Part shown: positions 49,046 to 57,880 of the stretch, in pieces
Layout of the letters: every line of letters starts with the position of its first letter
How positions within the stretch are numbered: position 1 is the first letter of the stretch
Source of the DNA: an uncultured Legionella sp.
Lineage (GTDB): Bacteria; Pseudomonadota; Gammaproteobacteria; Legionellales; Legionellaceae
Reading direction: 5' to 3'
DNA: 64,000 nucleotides
Assembly: GCA_902168255.1 (NCBI GenBank)
Contig: CABHON010000018.1
Location: forward strand, 1-64,000
The notes under the pieces: generated by a model
Told to the model about the DNA's origin: nothing
Databases searched by the model: none
The model's input: the letters and a program-made list of their open reading frames with translations, nothing else
Position numbers and translations under genes: made by a program

Positions 49046-49507
49046 TTACGGTGCTAACGTCAAAATTTCTTCCCATTGTTCTGAAGTTACAGGAGTTACG
49101 GATAATCGATTTCCTTTACGTAAGATCCATAAATCAGTTAAACGTGGATCATTTCGTAAAGCTGAAAGAGGAATTAAAGAAGAAAAAACTTTTACTAATT
49201 TAACGTCAACCAAATACCAGCGAGGATTATCGGGAGTACTCACCGGATCAAAGTAACGATGTTCGGGATTCCAGGCAGTAAAATCTGGATACCCGTCTTT
49301 AGTTATTTCCATAATTCCTGCAATGCCTGGTACTTTAGCATTGGAATAATAAAAAAATGCTAAATCCCCTTTTTTAATTTCATCACGCAGCATGTTCCTA
49401 GCTTGATAGTTTCTTACCCCTTCCCATGTGGTTGTTTGATTTGGTTCGTTTCTCAAGTCTTCAATATTGTAAACACTTGGTTCGCATTTCATCATCCAAT
49501 ACCGCAT
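49046..49507 (-). CDS. EVE domain protein
   Basis: The 153-aa protein has the EVE (PUA-like) fold. It begins MRYWMMKCEPSVYNIEDL and has TTWEGVRNYQARNMLRDEIK near residue 28 and DLAFFYYSNAKVPGIAGIME near 48; the aromatic residues line the modified-base pocket in the family. EVE proteins bind modified bases in DNA or RNA. The length is typical of the single-domain form. It ends the chain of genes running from the SBP through nlpD, 11 bases after nlpD. Confidence 0.92.
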   Translation of the reverse strand: MRYWMMKCEPSVYNIEDLRNEPNQTTTWEGVRNYQARNMLRDEIKKGDLAFFYYSNAKVPGIAGIMEITKDGYPDFTAWNPEHRYFDPVSTPDNPRWYLVDVKLVKVFSSLIPLSALRNDPRLTDLWILRKGNRLSVTPVTSEQWEEILTLAP

Positions 49508-49518
49508 TTATTTTCCCC

Positions 49519-50268
49519 TTAAGGTTTAACATAAAGCAGCGGGTTTACAGATTTACCCGCTTCTCTGATTTCAAAATGTAATTCAACTCTTTTCGCTTCT
49601 GTACTGCCCATGGTGGCAATTTTTTGACCTGCTTTCACCTCATCACCCTCGTGAACAAGCAACGTGTCATTATGCGCATAGGCACTCAAAAATTCTTCGT
49701 TATGTTTAATAATAATTAAATTTCCGTACCCACGCAATCCGTTGCCAGCATAGGCAACTTTACCCGTAGCAGCAGCAAGAATTGGTTGACCTTTTTGTCC
49801 GGCAATATCGATACCTTTTTGACCTACTGAAGGTGAATAATGTGCAACAATACGTCCTTTGGTAGGCCAAACCCAACGAATAGGTAAATCTGTCATTAGT
49901 GTTGTTGATGTAATAACAGGTTTCTTAGTCTTTATATAGGTTACAGTGGTTTTTGGTTTAGGAGAAACAATGACTTTTCTCACAGGTTCTGGACGATAAA
50001 CGACGGGCTTAACCGAGAGTATTTGCCCAGTTCTTACAACATAAGGGAGGGGCAAATGATTTTCTTCTGCTAAGGCTCGATAATCTAAATTATATCGCCA
50101 TGCAATAGCGTATAATGTATCGCCGGGCTGAACTGTATACGTTCCAGGTTTATCTTCGCTAATAGACCAAGCAGTGCCAACAGGTGCATAGTTTCCAACA
50201 TGTTCCCCACAAGATACTAAAAAAAAGAGGATAGCAATTGAAAAGAGCCGTTTAATTAAAAAGCTCAT
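49519..50268 (-). CDS. nlpD: NlpD-like lipoprotein, LysM and M23 peptidase domains
   Basis: The mature protein would be a lipoprotein: MSFLIKRLFSIAILFFLVSCGE has the lipobox LVSC. A LysM domain (YTVQPGDTLYAIAWRYN, residue about 43) and a C-terminal LytM/M23 domain (about 145-245) follow. In that domain, ISAYAHN-type motifs appear as EFLSAYAHNDTLLVHEGDEV and VELHFEIREAGKSVNP. The M23 site has HFE, but the first zinc ligand H-x3-D is replaced by GIDIAGQKG, as in NlpD. It is therefore probably an amidase activator. ATG 50268 was preferred over a start five codons upstream because of the signal peptide. It overlaps yqaA by 17 bases; rpoS, its usual neighbour, is at 24 kb. Confidence 0.88.
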   Translation of the reverse strand: MSFLIKRLFSIAILFFLVSCGEHVGNYAPVGTAWSISEDKPGTYTVQPGDTLYAIAWRYNLDYRALAEENHLPLPYVVRTGQILSVKPVVYRPEPVRKVIVSPKPKTTVTYIKTKKPVITSTTLMTDLPIRWVWPTKGRIVAHYSPSVGQKGIDIAGQKGQPILAAATGKVAYAGNGLRGYGNLIIIKHNEEFLSAYAHNDTLLVHEGDEVKAGQKIATMGSTEAKRVELHFEIREAGKSVNPLLYVKP

Positions 50269-50836
50269 AAATTCCGTACACAATCAAAGGAATGGCCAAA
50301 AGTGCTAAACCAATTTTATCTATATACCGGTTTAAAACTACTGCCACTTTTTCCCCATATAAAAACATAGAGCCGGATACTAAAAAGAAGCGCGTTCCTC
50401 TTCCAATAACAGCGGCTAAAACGAAAGAATAAAATGGCATTTCTACAGCACCCGCTGATATGGACAAAATTTTAAAGGGAATAGGCATAAAACTTGCGCC
50501 AATGATAGTCCATGCACCCCACACTTTAAACCAATCATGAACCGTGAGATAAGTAGATTCATAACCCATGCTTTGTATATACGGATGCACCAAATCAAAA
50601 CAAAACATTCCGACGAGATATCCTAGCATACCGCCCACAATGGAACATATCATTGTCACACCAGCATAGAACCAGGCTCGATGAGGCTTCACTAATCCCA
50701 TACTTACTAGCATCACATCAGGGGGAATAGGAAAAATCAATGCTTCACTAAATGCCACCAAAGCTAAATAATACACTGCATGCTGATGGTTTGACCAAAC
50801 TAATATTTTGTTATAAAGCTTTGAAAAAATAGCCAT
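50252..50836 (-). CDS. DedA-family (VTT domain) membrane protein, YqaA-like
   Basis: The 194-aa protein has a VTT/SNARE-associated Golgi protein domain with about five hydrophobic segments. ALIFPIPPDVMLVSMGLV near residue 30 and WTIIGASFMPIPFKILSISAG near 113 are the re-entrant loop motifs (F/G-x-P-x-P) of the family. DedA/YqaA proteins are linked to lipid or undecaprenyl-phosphate flipping and membrane potential. It lies nine bases after surE and overlaps nlpD, as found in other Legionellales-type surE operons. Confidence 0.87.
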   Translation of the reverse strand: MAIFSKLYNKILVWSNHQHAVYYLALVAFSEALIFPIPPDVMLVSMGLVKPHRAWFYAGVTMICSIVGGMLGYLVGMFCFDLVHPYIQSMGYESTYLTVHDWFKVWGAWTIIGASFMPIPFKILSISAGAVEMPFYSFVLAAVIGRGTRFFLVSGSMFLYGEKVAVVLNRYIDKIGLALLAIPLIVYGIYELFN

Positions 50837-50845
50837 ATTTATATT

Positions 50846-51628
50846 TTACTCTGTGAGATCAAAATCAAGCACGCCTTGGTCAACCCAGTTGGATAAGTGC
50901 TTAAATACATGATAATTAGTAAAATCGATTTTCAGCGGCGTGATTGACGTATAATTGCGTTCAATTGCATAAAAATCTGTTTCAGGGCCAGCATCTTCTG
51001 CTAGTCCAGGTGGTCCTATCCAATAGATAGGGCGCCCTCGTGGATCCATTTGTTTAATCGTTGGTTCAGCAAGGTGGCGTGTTCCTAAGCGGGTAATTTC
51101 ATATCCCTTTAGTTCACTTAAGGGAACATCAGGCACATTTACATTCAAAATTGTTTGGGACGGTAAGGGATCAGCTTTTAAACGCATGACAATTTGCTTG
51201 GTAATGGCCGCTGCTGTCGCATAATGTGCAGTTAGGCTATTTCGTGGCGTGCATAAAGAAACGGCCACCGCCGATAACCCTAAATGCCGGCCTTCCAACG
51301 CTGCAGCAACAGTACCTGAATAAAGAATATCATCTCCTAAATTGGCGCCTTCATTTATACCTGAAACGACAATATTAGGTTCCCAATCTTCTAACATGCC
51401 CGTTAACGCTAAATGCACACAGTCCGTTGGTGTTCCTTCTACACTCATAAAGCCATTTTCGAGTGTTTTACATCTCAAGGGTCGCGTTAATGTCAGGGAG
51501 TTACTTGCACCACTACGGTTACGATCCGGCGCTACTACTCTCACTTCACCAATATGAGACAATGTTTCCGCTAATGCTTTTAATCCTGGCGCCAAAACAC
51601 CATCATCGTTGGATAAAAGAATCTTCAT
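50846..51628 (-). CDS. surE: 5'-nucleotidase SurE
   Basis: SurE is a stationary-phase survival phosphatase that dephosphorylates 5'/3'-nucleotides. [16 protein letters not shown] at the N-terminus carries the metal-binding aspartates. Conserved [16 protein letters not shown] is near residue 34, and [21 protein letters not shown] near 86 provides Asn and Ser ligands. The length of 260 aa is typical. The classical surE-pcm-nlpD-rpoS cluster is altered here: yqaA takes the place of pcm and rpoS is missing. Confidence 0.95.
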   Translation of the reverse strand: MKILLSNDDGVLAPGLKALAETLSHIGEVRVVAPDRNRSGASNSLTLTRPLRCKTLENGFMSVEGTPTDCVHLALTGMLEDWEPNIVVSGINEGANLGDDILYSGTVAAALEGRHLGLSAVAVSLCTPRNSLTAHYATAAAITKQIVMRLKADPLPSQTILNVNVPDVPLSELKGYEITRLGTRHLAEPTIKQMDPRGRPIYWIGPPGLAEDAGPETDFYAIERNYTSITPLKIDFTNYHVFKHLSNWVDQGVLDFDLTE

Positions 51629-51642
51629 CGTTTCTCTCTAAA

Positions 51643-52425
51643 TTATAATGTTTTCAATGCCCTGGAATTAGGATACGACGCTTTGAGTACTTTTAATGCA
51701 TCATCGGCTGCTTGATCTAAATGTAAAGCACGATCGGATTTAATTAATATAACCAATGCCCTTTCAGTTTGCGGTGCTTGAGGATAATTTTCAATCAAGT
51801 AACTCGCACGGTTTGCTGAAGCAACATACATTTTTCGTTGTAAATAGAATTCTGCAACATTTAATTCGGATTGCGCAAACATGTTACGTAAGTACAACAT
51901 ACGTTGGCGAGCATCCGGTGTATAACGGCTATTTGGATAACGTGTTACTAGTATTGAAAAATCATTATAGGCTTGTAATTGTGTACCCGCATCACGATAG
52001 GAAGCATCAAGAGGCAATACTTTAGCTAGTGTTCCTCGTGGTTGATCAAAATCTGCCAATCCTTTCATATAATAAGCATAATCGACATTCGCACTACGTG
52101 GGTATAAGTGAATGTAACGATCAGCAGTTGCCGCTGCTAATGCTGTATCATCATTTTCATAATAAGCATAAATAGAATCAAGTAATCCTTGTTGAGAGTA
52201 TTCACTGAATGGGTACATGGCATCTAATGCTTCATAATACCGAATCGCTTTGGTGTAATCTTCGTCCACCAGAGCTTCTTCAGCTTCGTCAAAAATTTGC
52301 TTTGCACTCATGTCTTTAAAGACACTGTCGTCATCCGTTGAAGAACATCCTGTTGTCATGACAAGCATTGCTAACATAATAAACAATAAAAATAAGGCCT
52401 GAGGTTGTTTCAAATAGTCTCTCAT
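51643..52425 (-). CDS. bamD: Outer-membrane protein assembly factor BamD
   Basis: The 260-aa lipoprotein of the BAM complex has a signal ending FIMLAMLVMTTGCSS (lipobox TTGC). Tetratricopeptide repeats include IFDEAEEALVDEDYTKAIRY, YEALDAMYPFSEYSQQ and YAYYMKGLADF, the last being a BamD signature. ATG 52425 was chosen from several in-frame starts because it gives the lipoprotein signal directly and GAGAGA lies just upstream. It follows the SBP gene by seven bases. BamA is not in the window. Confidence 0.93.
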   Translation of the reverse strand: MRDYLKQPQALFLLFIMLAMLVMTTGCSSTDDDSVFKDMSAKQIFDEAEEALVDEDYTKAIRYYEALDAMYPFSEYSQQGLLDSIYAYYENDDTALAAATADRYIHLYPRSANVDYAYYMKGLADFDQPRGTLAKVLPLDASYRDAGTQLQAYNDFSILVTRYPNSRYTPDARQRMLYLRNMFAQSELNVAEFYLQRKMYVASANRASYLIENYPQAPQTERALVILIKSDRALHLDQAADDALKVLKASYPNSRALKTL

Positions 52426-52432
52426 ATCTCTC

Positions 52433-53242
52433 TCAATCTTCTTTTCTGGGCGTATTTTCTTCATCCAGGAAATCATATACATACTTTTGCATAATGGCAT
52501 TTGCCACATGCCCATCCTGTATTTTTTTCAATCCAGCATCAAAATCTGCATCTAACTGCTTAGCGTTGTGAACTTTCTTTGAAAAAATAATATATAATCC
52601 TACTTTAGCTAATACAGGACCAACTGGTTTCAGTTCCTGATGATAGTTTTCAGGTAGCTCATGCGCAAGAATATACTGGGCATTCAATTTATCAATTAAG
52701 ATAAAATCGACATCACCATTATATAATTGCTCTAAATTTTCTTTATCTGATTTAACTTTCTTTTTAATCAACTGCTCATTATTATCAAATGCAGGAACAT
52801 TGGTATATCCCTCTACAACACCAAAGCGATAGTTTTTAAGCTGTTTGAAAAAATCTGCTTCATTATTGGTCGATGGCAGCACAATCTTGCTGTCGGCTTT
52901 TGCATATAATACTAGCGGTCCAACGAGAAAAGGATCGGAGTACATAAAATGATTCAGGTTTTCTGTAGATTCATATTCTGGAAAAATTCCATCTATTTTT
53001 CCGGCAATAGCCATTTCACGGGCTTTATCCCACAACATGGTTTTAACATGAACTTTATAACCCGCCGCTTCAAAGGCTTTGGTCACTACATCATAAGCAT
53101 AACCACGGTTCGGAGATTTCTCATCCATGACATACGGGGGCCAAACACAAGTGCCAAGTGTTACTTCTTTTGTATTCGCATATAAAATTGTTGACATTGT
53201 CAACGCCAGTACACTGGCTAAGACCGCGCGATATAACCGCAT
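52433..53242 (-). CDS. Periplasmic solute-binding protein (SBP_bac_3 type)
   Basis: The 269-aa protein has a signal peptide (MRLYRAVLASVLALTMSTIL, cleavage near YAN). Family-3 solute-binding features follow: GTCVWPPYVMDE, GYAYDVVTKAFEAAGY, DGIFPEYESTE and YRFGVVEGYTN. Such proteins bind amino acids or related compounds; no permease or ATPase gene lies nearby. It is the first gene in the chain leading to bamD, surE and nlpD. The ligand cannot be named. Confidence 0.85.
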   Translation of the reverse strand: MRLYRAVLASVLALTMSTILYANTKEVTLGTCVWPPYVMDEKSPNRGYAYDVVTKAFEAAGYKVHVKTMLWDKAREMAIAGKIDGIFPEYESTENLNHFMYSDPFLVGPLVLYAKADSKIVLPSTNNEADFFKQLKNYRFGVVEGYTNVPAFDNNEQLIKKKVKSDKENLEQLYNGDVDFILIDKLNAQYILAHELPENYHQELKPVGPVLAKVGLYIIFSKKVHNAKQLDADFDAGLKKIQDGHVANAIMQKYVYDFLDEENTPRKED

Positions 53243-53300
53243 AACTCAACCCCCTCTCAAAAAAAATTAAAGTGCAAAGAGTATATACTCACCCTAGCGG

Positions 53301-53690
53301 CTATTCAAGCACCATTATGCCATCAACTTCAACCGTGACTCCTTTTGGCAAAGCCGAAACTTGAATTGCCGCACGTGCAGGGTATGGTGTTGAAAATAGC
53401 TCCGACATGACATGGTTTACCACTTGAAAATGGGATAAATCAGTCAGGTATACGTTTAATTTAACCACATGATTTAAAGATCCGCCAGCTGCTTCACAAA
53501 CTGCAGCAAGATTTTTAAAAACTTGCCGAATATGAACTTGGATATCTCCCTCTACAATCTGCATGGTTACTGGGTCTAAAGGAATTTGTCCTGACAGATA
53601 AACAGTTTGCCCTGTCACCACTGCCTGGGAATAAACCCCAATGGCTTCAGGCGCATGAGAGGTTTGAATTATTTTTTTATGGTTTGTCAT
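53301..53690 (-). CDS. ridA: RidA-family reactive intermediate deaminase
   Basis: The 129-aa protein of the YjgF/YER057c/UK114 family hydrolyses reactive enamine/imine intermediates such as 2-aminoacrylate. APEAIGVYSQAVVTG at the N-terminus, YLSGQIPLDP near residue 32, VVKLNVYLTDLSHFQ near 82 and PARAAIQVSALPKGVTVEVD near 100 are all family signatures, including the arginine that binds the carboxylate. The length is typical. It lies 18 bases downstream of an unknown gene on the same strand. Confidence 0.95.
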   Translation of the reverse strand: MTNHKKIIQTSHAPEAIGVYSQAVVTGQTVYLSGQIPLDPVTMQIVEGDIQVHIRQVFKNLAAVCEAAGGSLNHVVKLNVYLTDLSHFQVVNHVMSELFSTPYPARAAIQVSALPKGVTVEVDGIMVLE

Positions 53691-53708
53691 TGAGCTACCT
53701 TAGTATTA

Positions 53709-54998
53709 TTAATGATAATGAGGAATCGAGCGTGAGTCCTGACTGTCTTGAGTACCTGAAGCAACACCTGAATTTTGTGGAACACTAGCCTGAGTAGCTG
53801 CCGTTTGTCCAAAAGAATTAGCGGCAGGAGTGTTATTTCGAACTTCTGTAGGTGAATCACTATACTGAGTAGCCTCCATTTGTACAACAGATTGTCCAAT
53901 GCCAATACGTTCCAAAATCTCCTTGGTGTCAGCATCTAGTGGAACATCCCTACGATCAATACTGTAGCTATCTCTCAAAGGTTCGTACTCGCTTTCTCTC
54001 GGATCATTTTTAAAAGAATTAAAATAAGAGGTTACTTTCTCAGTAAGAGGCTTGGCAAAAACCACACATGCTGATAAAACAGCACCTGTAATAGCTCCCG
54101 CAACCACATTAGTTGCTGCCGCTCCTCCTATAGAGCTACCAACCCAAAGAATTCCTTTTCCTATACTATTCAATCCTACACCAATAGAAGAAAGTATACT
54201 GTTTCCTATCGTACTTCCTGCCGCTGTATTACTTAAAGCCGACGCAAGTTTTGCTATCGCTGGAGGAAATAAAATACAGGCAGCAACAAGAAGACCCGCC
54301 GTTGTCGCTCTTGCAGCTCTTCCAAGCCACGGATTAATATCATCAGCCTCTTTCCACATCTTTTCAGGAGAGGTCATTAATCTGCACGCTGTAGCTGCTA
54401 TCTTTGTAATAGTATGCACAACGCCAATAGCGACAATAGGCACTGTAAGTAATGTACCCACAAGCCCTCGCATAAAAGGAGTAAATTTTTTATTTTCTAA
54501 CAATGGTCGAAGAACATCCTCCATAAGATGTCCAAAAGCTTTCTCAACAAAATAATCAATTAATGTAAGGGGGAATTCAGTAACAAGTTTGATAGTATTT
54601 CCCAAAAACCTTGCGACATTCGTTAAAAAGCCAATAACAGTACTATCCTTATAATCTGCTGAACGGATGCCTAAGAAAACTCGCCAATAAGTACCTTCTT
54701 TGCTAAATGCTTGTAGATTTTCCGGTTTGTAAGAAGAAGACGATGAGTTTGCAGAGTCAGAGATTAAGAGTGCATCGTCAATGTTTCTTAGTTGTGATCC
54801 TAAATTCACATTTCCACTATTCAGAAAAGTATCATAGAATGCCATTCTAACCACATGGAGAACAGAAGTTAACAAGGACTCATCTGCTCTTTTACTTTGT
54901 TCATTTTGTCCACTTTGTTCATTTCTCTCGTATTGATATCCTATCAATGCCCTATAAGTTGCATTATAAGGATCATATAAACCTACTCCTTTTGCCAT
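53709..54998 (-). CDS. Hydrophobic protein of unknown function (possible secreted effector)
   Basis: The protein has about 429 aa from ATG 54998, which has GAGG nine bases upstream; a GTG at 55004 is an alternative. The N-terminal 120 residues are polar. From about 120 to 330 there are several hydrophobic stretches (LTNVARFLGNTIKLV, GTLLTVPIVAIGVVHTI, TAGLLVAACILFPPAIAKLA and a Gly/Ala-rich region ending GAITGAVLSACVVFA). The last 100 residues are Ser/Thr/Gln-rich and disordered. There is no signal peptide. The layout suits a membrane-inserting substrate of a type IVB system, but no translocation signal was established and no family was recognised. Confidence 0.6.
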   Translation of the reverse strand: MAKGVGLYDPYNATYRALIGYQYERNEQSGQNEQSKRADESLLTSVLHVVRMAFYDTFLNSGNVNLGSQLRNIDDALLISDSANSSSSSYKPENLQAFSKEGTYWRVFLGIRSADYKDSTVIGFLTNVARFLGNTIKLVTEFPLTLIDYFVEKAFGHLMEDVLRPLLENKKFTPFMRGLVGTLLTVPIVAIGVVHTITKIAATACRLMTSPEKMWKEADDINPWLGRAARATTAGLLVAACILFPPAIAKLASALSNTAAGSTIGNSILSSIGVGLNSIGKGILWVGSSIGGAAATNVVAGAITGAVLSACVVFAKPLTEKVTSYFNSFKNDPRESEYEPLRDSYSIDRRDVPLDADTKEILERIGIGQSVVQMEATQYSDSPTEVRNNTPAANSFGQTAATQASVPQNSGVASGTQDSQDSRSIPHYH

Positions 54999-55088
54999 TT
55001 TCACTTACCTCAAATTTGTGTTACGTACATAACTAATGTTTAATACTTTACATACTTACATTGTAACATAATTATCCATGCTATGGTG

Positions 55089-56843
55089 TTACAAAAACCC
55101 TTGTGTCATTGGATAACGCCAATCCTTGCCAAAAGCGCATGGACTTATTTTAACCCCTGGGGCTGATTGGCGACGCTTATATTCATTTCGATGAATCAAA
55201 CGCACCACTTTTTTTACAATAGCCGCATCTATGCCAGAAGCAATAATGGTTTCAGGGCTTATTCCTTTTTCGACATACTGTTCAATAATTTTATCTAATA
55301 CATCATAAGGCGGAAGGCTATCCTGATCTTTTTGATCAAAGGCAAGCTCTGCTGAAGGGGCACGTGTTAATACCCTTTCAGGAATAACAGGTGAAATTGA
55401 ATTACGATATTCTGCCAAACGGTATACCCATGTTTTTAATACGTCTTTCAATACTGCAAATCCGCCATTCATGTCACCATACAACGTACAATAACCGACG
55501 GCTAATTCGCTTTTATTGCCAGTCGTTAACAACAATTTTCCTGTTTCATTAGATAACGCCATTAACAATACACCTCGACATCGTGCCTGCAAATTTTGCT
55601 GTGTTATACTCTTCGCACTTGAGTTTTCGGTTTTGTTGCAGCCCTCATTCGCATCCTCATGTACTACTTGTACACTCCGGTGCTCATGTCGGTCTGCGCC
55701 GCACCGAAAACTCAATTGCTTTGAGTATATATTGTTTAGGGAGGGGGCTAAACTGGATAAAAAAGATTCAAATGCAGGCTCAATTGAAATTTCACGTGAA
55801 GCAACATTAAGTGCTTCAATTTCAGCTTTGGCATCTTCCAAACTCATTGCAGCCGTATAACGAGAAGGCAACATAACTGCTTCAACAGCATCGGCACCAA
55901 GTGCATCTACTGCAATGGCCAATGTTAATGCTGAATCAATGCCTCCAGACAATCCTAATAAAGCACCTTTGAATCCATTTTTATGTATATAATCTCGTGT
56001 TCCCAGAACCAATGCCTGGTAAATAAGCGCTTCCTCTGATATAGGGGCGAGCGACGCTCGCCCTACCTCCCGAGGCTGACCGCTCGCCTCTACGATGGGA
56101 TTTTTCATTCCATCGGGAAAAGAAAAAATATACTCATCCGACTCAAAAGCTTTAGCACGCCAACAAACTTCTCCCTTAGCATTCATTGCAAATGATTGGC
56201 CATCAAATAATAATTCATCTTGGCCACCAATACTTTGCACGTAAATCAAAGGTATAGCCCCTTCCCTACGTTGGCGCTCTTCAATAATTGCTTCGCGACG
56301 TTCGCGTTTGTGACGATCAAAAGGTGATGCATTAGGAGATATAATTAATTTAGCCCCTGCATCAACCATCTTTTGCCAGGGACCATTTCCCCATAAATCC
56401 TCACAAATCAACAAACCTATTTTTTCTTTTTTTACTTCAAAAACACACGGCGTATTTCCCGGCGTGAAATAACGCTTTTCATCGAAAATACCATCATTAG
56501 GCAAGCGTTGTTTATAATATTGCGCCACTATTTTTCCCTGCTGTAATACGCTAGCAGCATTAAAACATTTACCTACTTGAAATACAGGATGTCCAACAAT
56601 AACATAGACCTCTTTTGTAGCAGCTTGTATCTTATGAAAAGCATTTTCTACACGTTGTTGAAATTCTTTTCGAAACAACCAATCTTCTGGCGGATAACCG
56701 GTTAACGACAATTCAGAAAAAATAATCACATCCACAGTTTTTTGTGATTCATAGCGCTGAATTACTTCAATCATTTGTTGAGCATTATCTTCTATTGCAC
56801 CAACAGTAAAATTTTGTTGAGAAATAAGAAAACGAAGTGCCAT
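55089..56843 (-). CDS. nadE: Glutamine-dependent NAD+ synthetase with two in-frame repeat insertions
   Basis: This two-domain enzyme makes NAD from deamido-NAD with glutamine. The N-terminal nitrilase-type amidase has FSELSLTGYPPEDW (Glu) and IGLLICEDLWGNG (Cys), and the C-terminal synthetase has GALLGLSGGIDSALTLAI (PP-loop). The start is ATG 56843, sharing a base with the preceding stop; the longer frame adds residues foreign to the family. The product is 584 aa, about 40 longer than usual (about 540). The excess maps to two palindromic DNA elements read as protein. One is residues about 251-267, in the domain linker (kind C). The other is about 372-413, in the synthetase before QARCRGVLLMAL (kind B). 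All catalytic motifs remain, so function is probably kept. Confidence 0.93.
   Translation of the reverse strand: MALRFLISQQNFTVGAIEDNAQQMIEVIQRYESQKTVDVIIFSELSLTGYPPEDWLFRKEFQQRVENAFHKIQAATKEVYVIVGHPVFQVGKCFNAASVLQQGKIVAQYYKQRLPNDGIFDEKRYFTPGNTPCVFEVKKEKIGLLICEDLWGNGPWQKMVDAGAKLIISPNASPFDRHKRERREAIIEERQRREGAIPLIYVQSIGGQDELLFDGQSFAMNAKGEVCWRAKAFESDEYIFSFPDGMKNPIVEASGQPREVGRASLAPISEEALIYQALVLGTRDYIHKNGFKGALLGLSGGIDSALTLAIAVDALGADAVEAVMLPSRYTAAMSLEDAKAEIEALNVASREISIEPAFESFLSSLAPSLNNIYSKQLSFRCGADRHEHRSVQVVHEDANEGCNKTENSSAKSITQQNLQARCRGVLLMALSNETGKLLLTTGNKSELAVGYCTLYGDMNGGFAVLKDVLKTWVYRLAEYRNSISPVIPERVLTRAPSAELAFDQKDQDSLPPYDVLDKIIEQYVEKGISPETIIASGIDAAIVKKVVRLIHRNEYKRRQSAPGVKISPCAFGKDWRYPMTQGFL
55605..55729. 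repeat. Palindromic element, kind B (copy 2), inside nadE
   Basis: The 125-bp element has ends TATACTC/GAGTATA. The arms TTGAGTTTTCGGT and ACCGAAAACTCAA are exact inverses. The centre CATGTACTACTTGTACACTCC is identical to that of the copy at 14100-14226. It is entirely within nadE and read through on the minus strand without a stop, adding about 42 residues rich in His, Arg, Asn and Cys. Confidence 0.8.
56042..56092. repeat. Palindromic element, kind C (copy 1), inside nadE
   Basis: A 51-bp element, TAGGGGCGAGCG...CGCTCGCCTCTA. The left arm also forms an inner hairpin, GGGCGAGC/GCTCGCCC. It is GC-rich in an AT-rich gene and its length is a multiple of three. It is read in frame in nadE as part of PIVEASGQPREVGRASLAPI. 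The second copy is at 61064-61120. Confidence 0.75.
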
Positions 56844-57880
56844 TATGTCTGAGCCTCTTGCCAAAGTGTGATAAATAAAACCATCACAATAGGACCAATA
56901 AATAATCCTAGGAACCCGAGTGTTTCAAGACCACCTAAAATTCCAAAAAGAACAGCTAAGAATGGCATACGCACTGCCCCGCCTATCAATAAGGGTTTTA
57001 TCAAATGGTCGGCTAGAAAAATAACTAATGAACCCCATATTAAAATAGCAACGGCGCTAATAAACGCAGACTTCATTAAAAAAATAAATACTACCACACC
57101 CACCACAAAGGGAGAAAAAAATGGAACCATCGCAGCTAATCCTGTAACAAAACCCATTAATACTGGTGCGGGAAAATGTAATATCCAATATCCTAACCCT
57201 AATAAAGCACCCACGCCCATGCCAACAACGATGGTACCGTTTACAATGGAACGCAATGCTTGGGGTAATCGTCGAGAAAATCGGCGCCAACGATGTGCCA
57301 AACAATATTCCCCTACCACATTAATTTGGCGTGATAACGTTTGTCCATCCCGATAGAAGAAAAACAAACTTACTAAAGAGAAACCTAACTGTACACTGCG
57401 ATGCGCAAGGGAAACCCCAATTTGCTTGACATAATACCCAGCGGGTGTAATAAATGAGTCATCCCAATGCGACAAAATATCTTTTAATCCACCCGGTTTT
57501 CCAATATTATCATTCCAAAAATTCAAAAACTCTTTTTTCAACCAAGGTAAATTATTCATCCATAACGGAGCTTCATCACCATGTAAATTGAGATGGATTA
57601 AATAGGTCACAAATAAATGGAATTCTTTTACCAAAATAGTAATAAGCCAACAAATAGGCAAAATAATCAAGCAGCTTAATATAACAGTAAATAAAAAGGC
57701 CGAAATATTCTTATATCCATTAAAATGCTTTTCAAACCGTTGATACAAAGGAAACGTTGCAATCGCAATAACAGCGGCCCAGAGCATAGGGCCAATAAAA
57801 CGATGCACAATGAAAAGACTCACCCCAACAATCGTCAAAGTGAGTAACATGCTTATAAATTCGCGGTGATTTTGAGTCAT
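56843..57880 (-). CDS. AI-2E family permease (YdiK-like)
   Basis: The 345-aa inner-membrane protein has about seven to eight hydrophobic helices. The usual AI-2E pattern is visible: RFIGPMLWAAVIAIATFPLY at the N-terminus, GLGYWILHFPAPVLMGFVTG near residue 225 and FGILGGLETLGFLGLFIGPIV near 305. Members export autoinducer or act as ion antiporters; substrate is unknown here. ATG 57880 overlaps the pgpA stop by four bases and is preferred to a GTG at 57913. Its stop shares a base with the nadE start, so pgpA, this gene and nadE form one transcript. Confidence 0.87.
   Translation of the reverse strand: MTQNHREFISMLLTLTIVGVSLFIVHRFIGPMLWAAVIAIATFPLYQRFEKHFNGYKNISAFLFTVILSCLIILPICWLITILVKEFHLFVTYLIHLNLHGDEAPLWMNNLPWLKKEFLNFWNDNIGKPGGLKDILSHWDDSFITPAGYYVKQIGVSLAHRSVQLGFSLVSLFFFYRDGQTLSRQINVVGEYCLAHRWRRFSRRLPQALRSIVNGTIVVGMGVGALLGLGYWILHFPAPVLMGFVTGLAAMVPFFSPFVVGVVVFIFLMKSAFISAVAILIWGSLVIFLADHLIKPLLIGGAVRMPFLAVLFGILGGLETLGFLGLFIGPIVMVLFITLWQEAQT

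Noticed and set aside
48838-49256. Plus-strand ORFs across the EVE/BPL_N gap
   Set aside because: They run through a palindromic repeat and antisense to the EVE gene; composition is that of a shadow frame.
54052-54555. Plus-strand ORF of 167 codons antisense to the hydrophobic unknown gene
   Set aside because: Its Ala/Pro/Thr-rich translation is the mirror of a Gly/Ala-rich coding strand; no start signal.
55089-56843. nadE as a pseudogene because of foreign sequence inside it
   Set aside because: The frame stays open through both insertions and all catalytic motifs are intact, so a functional gene with tolerated insertions is more likely.
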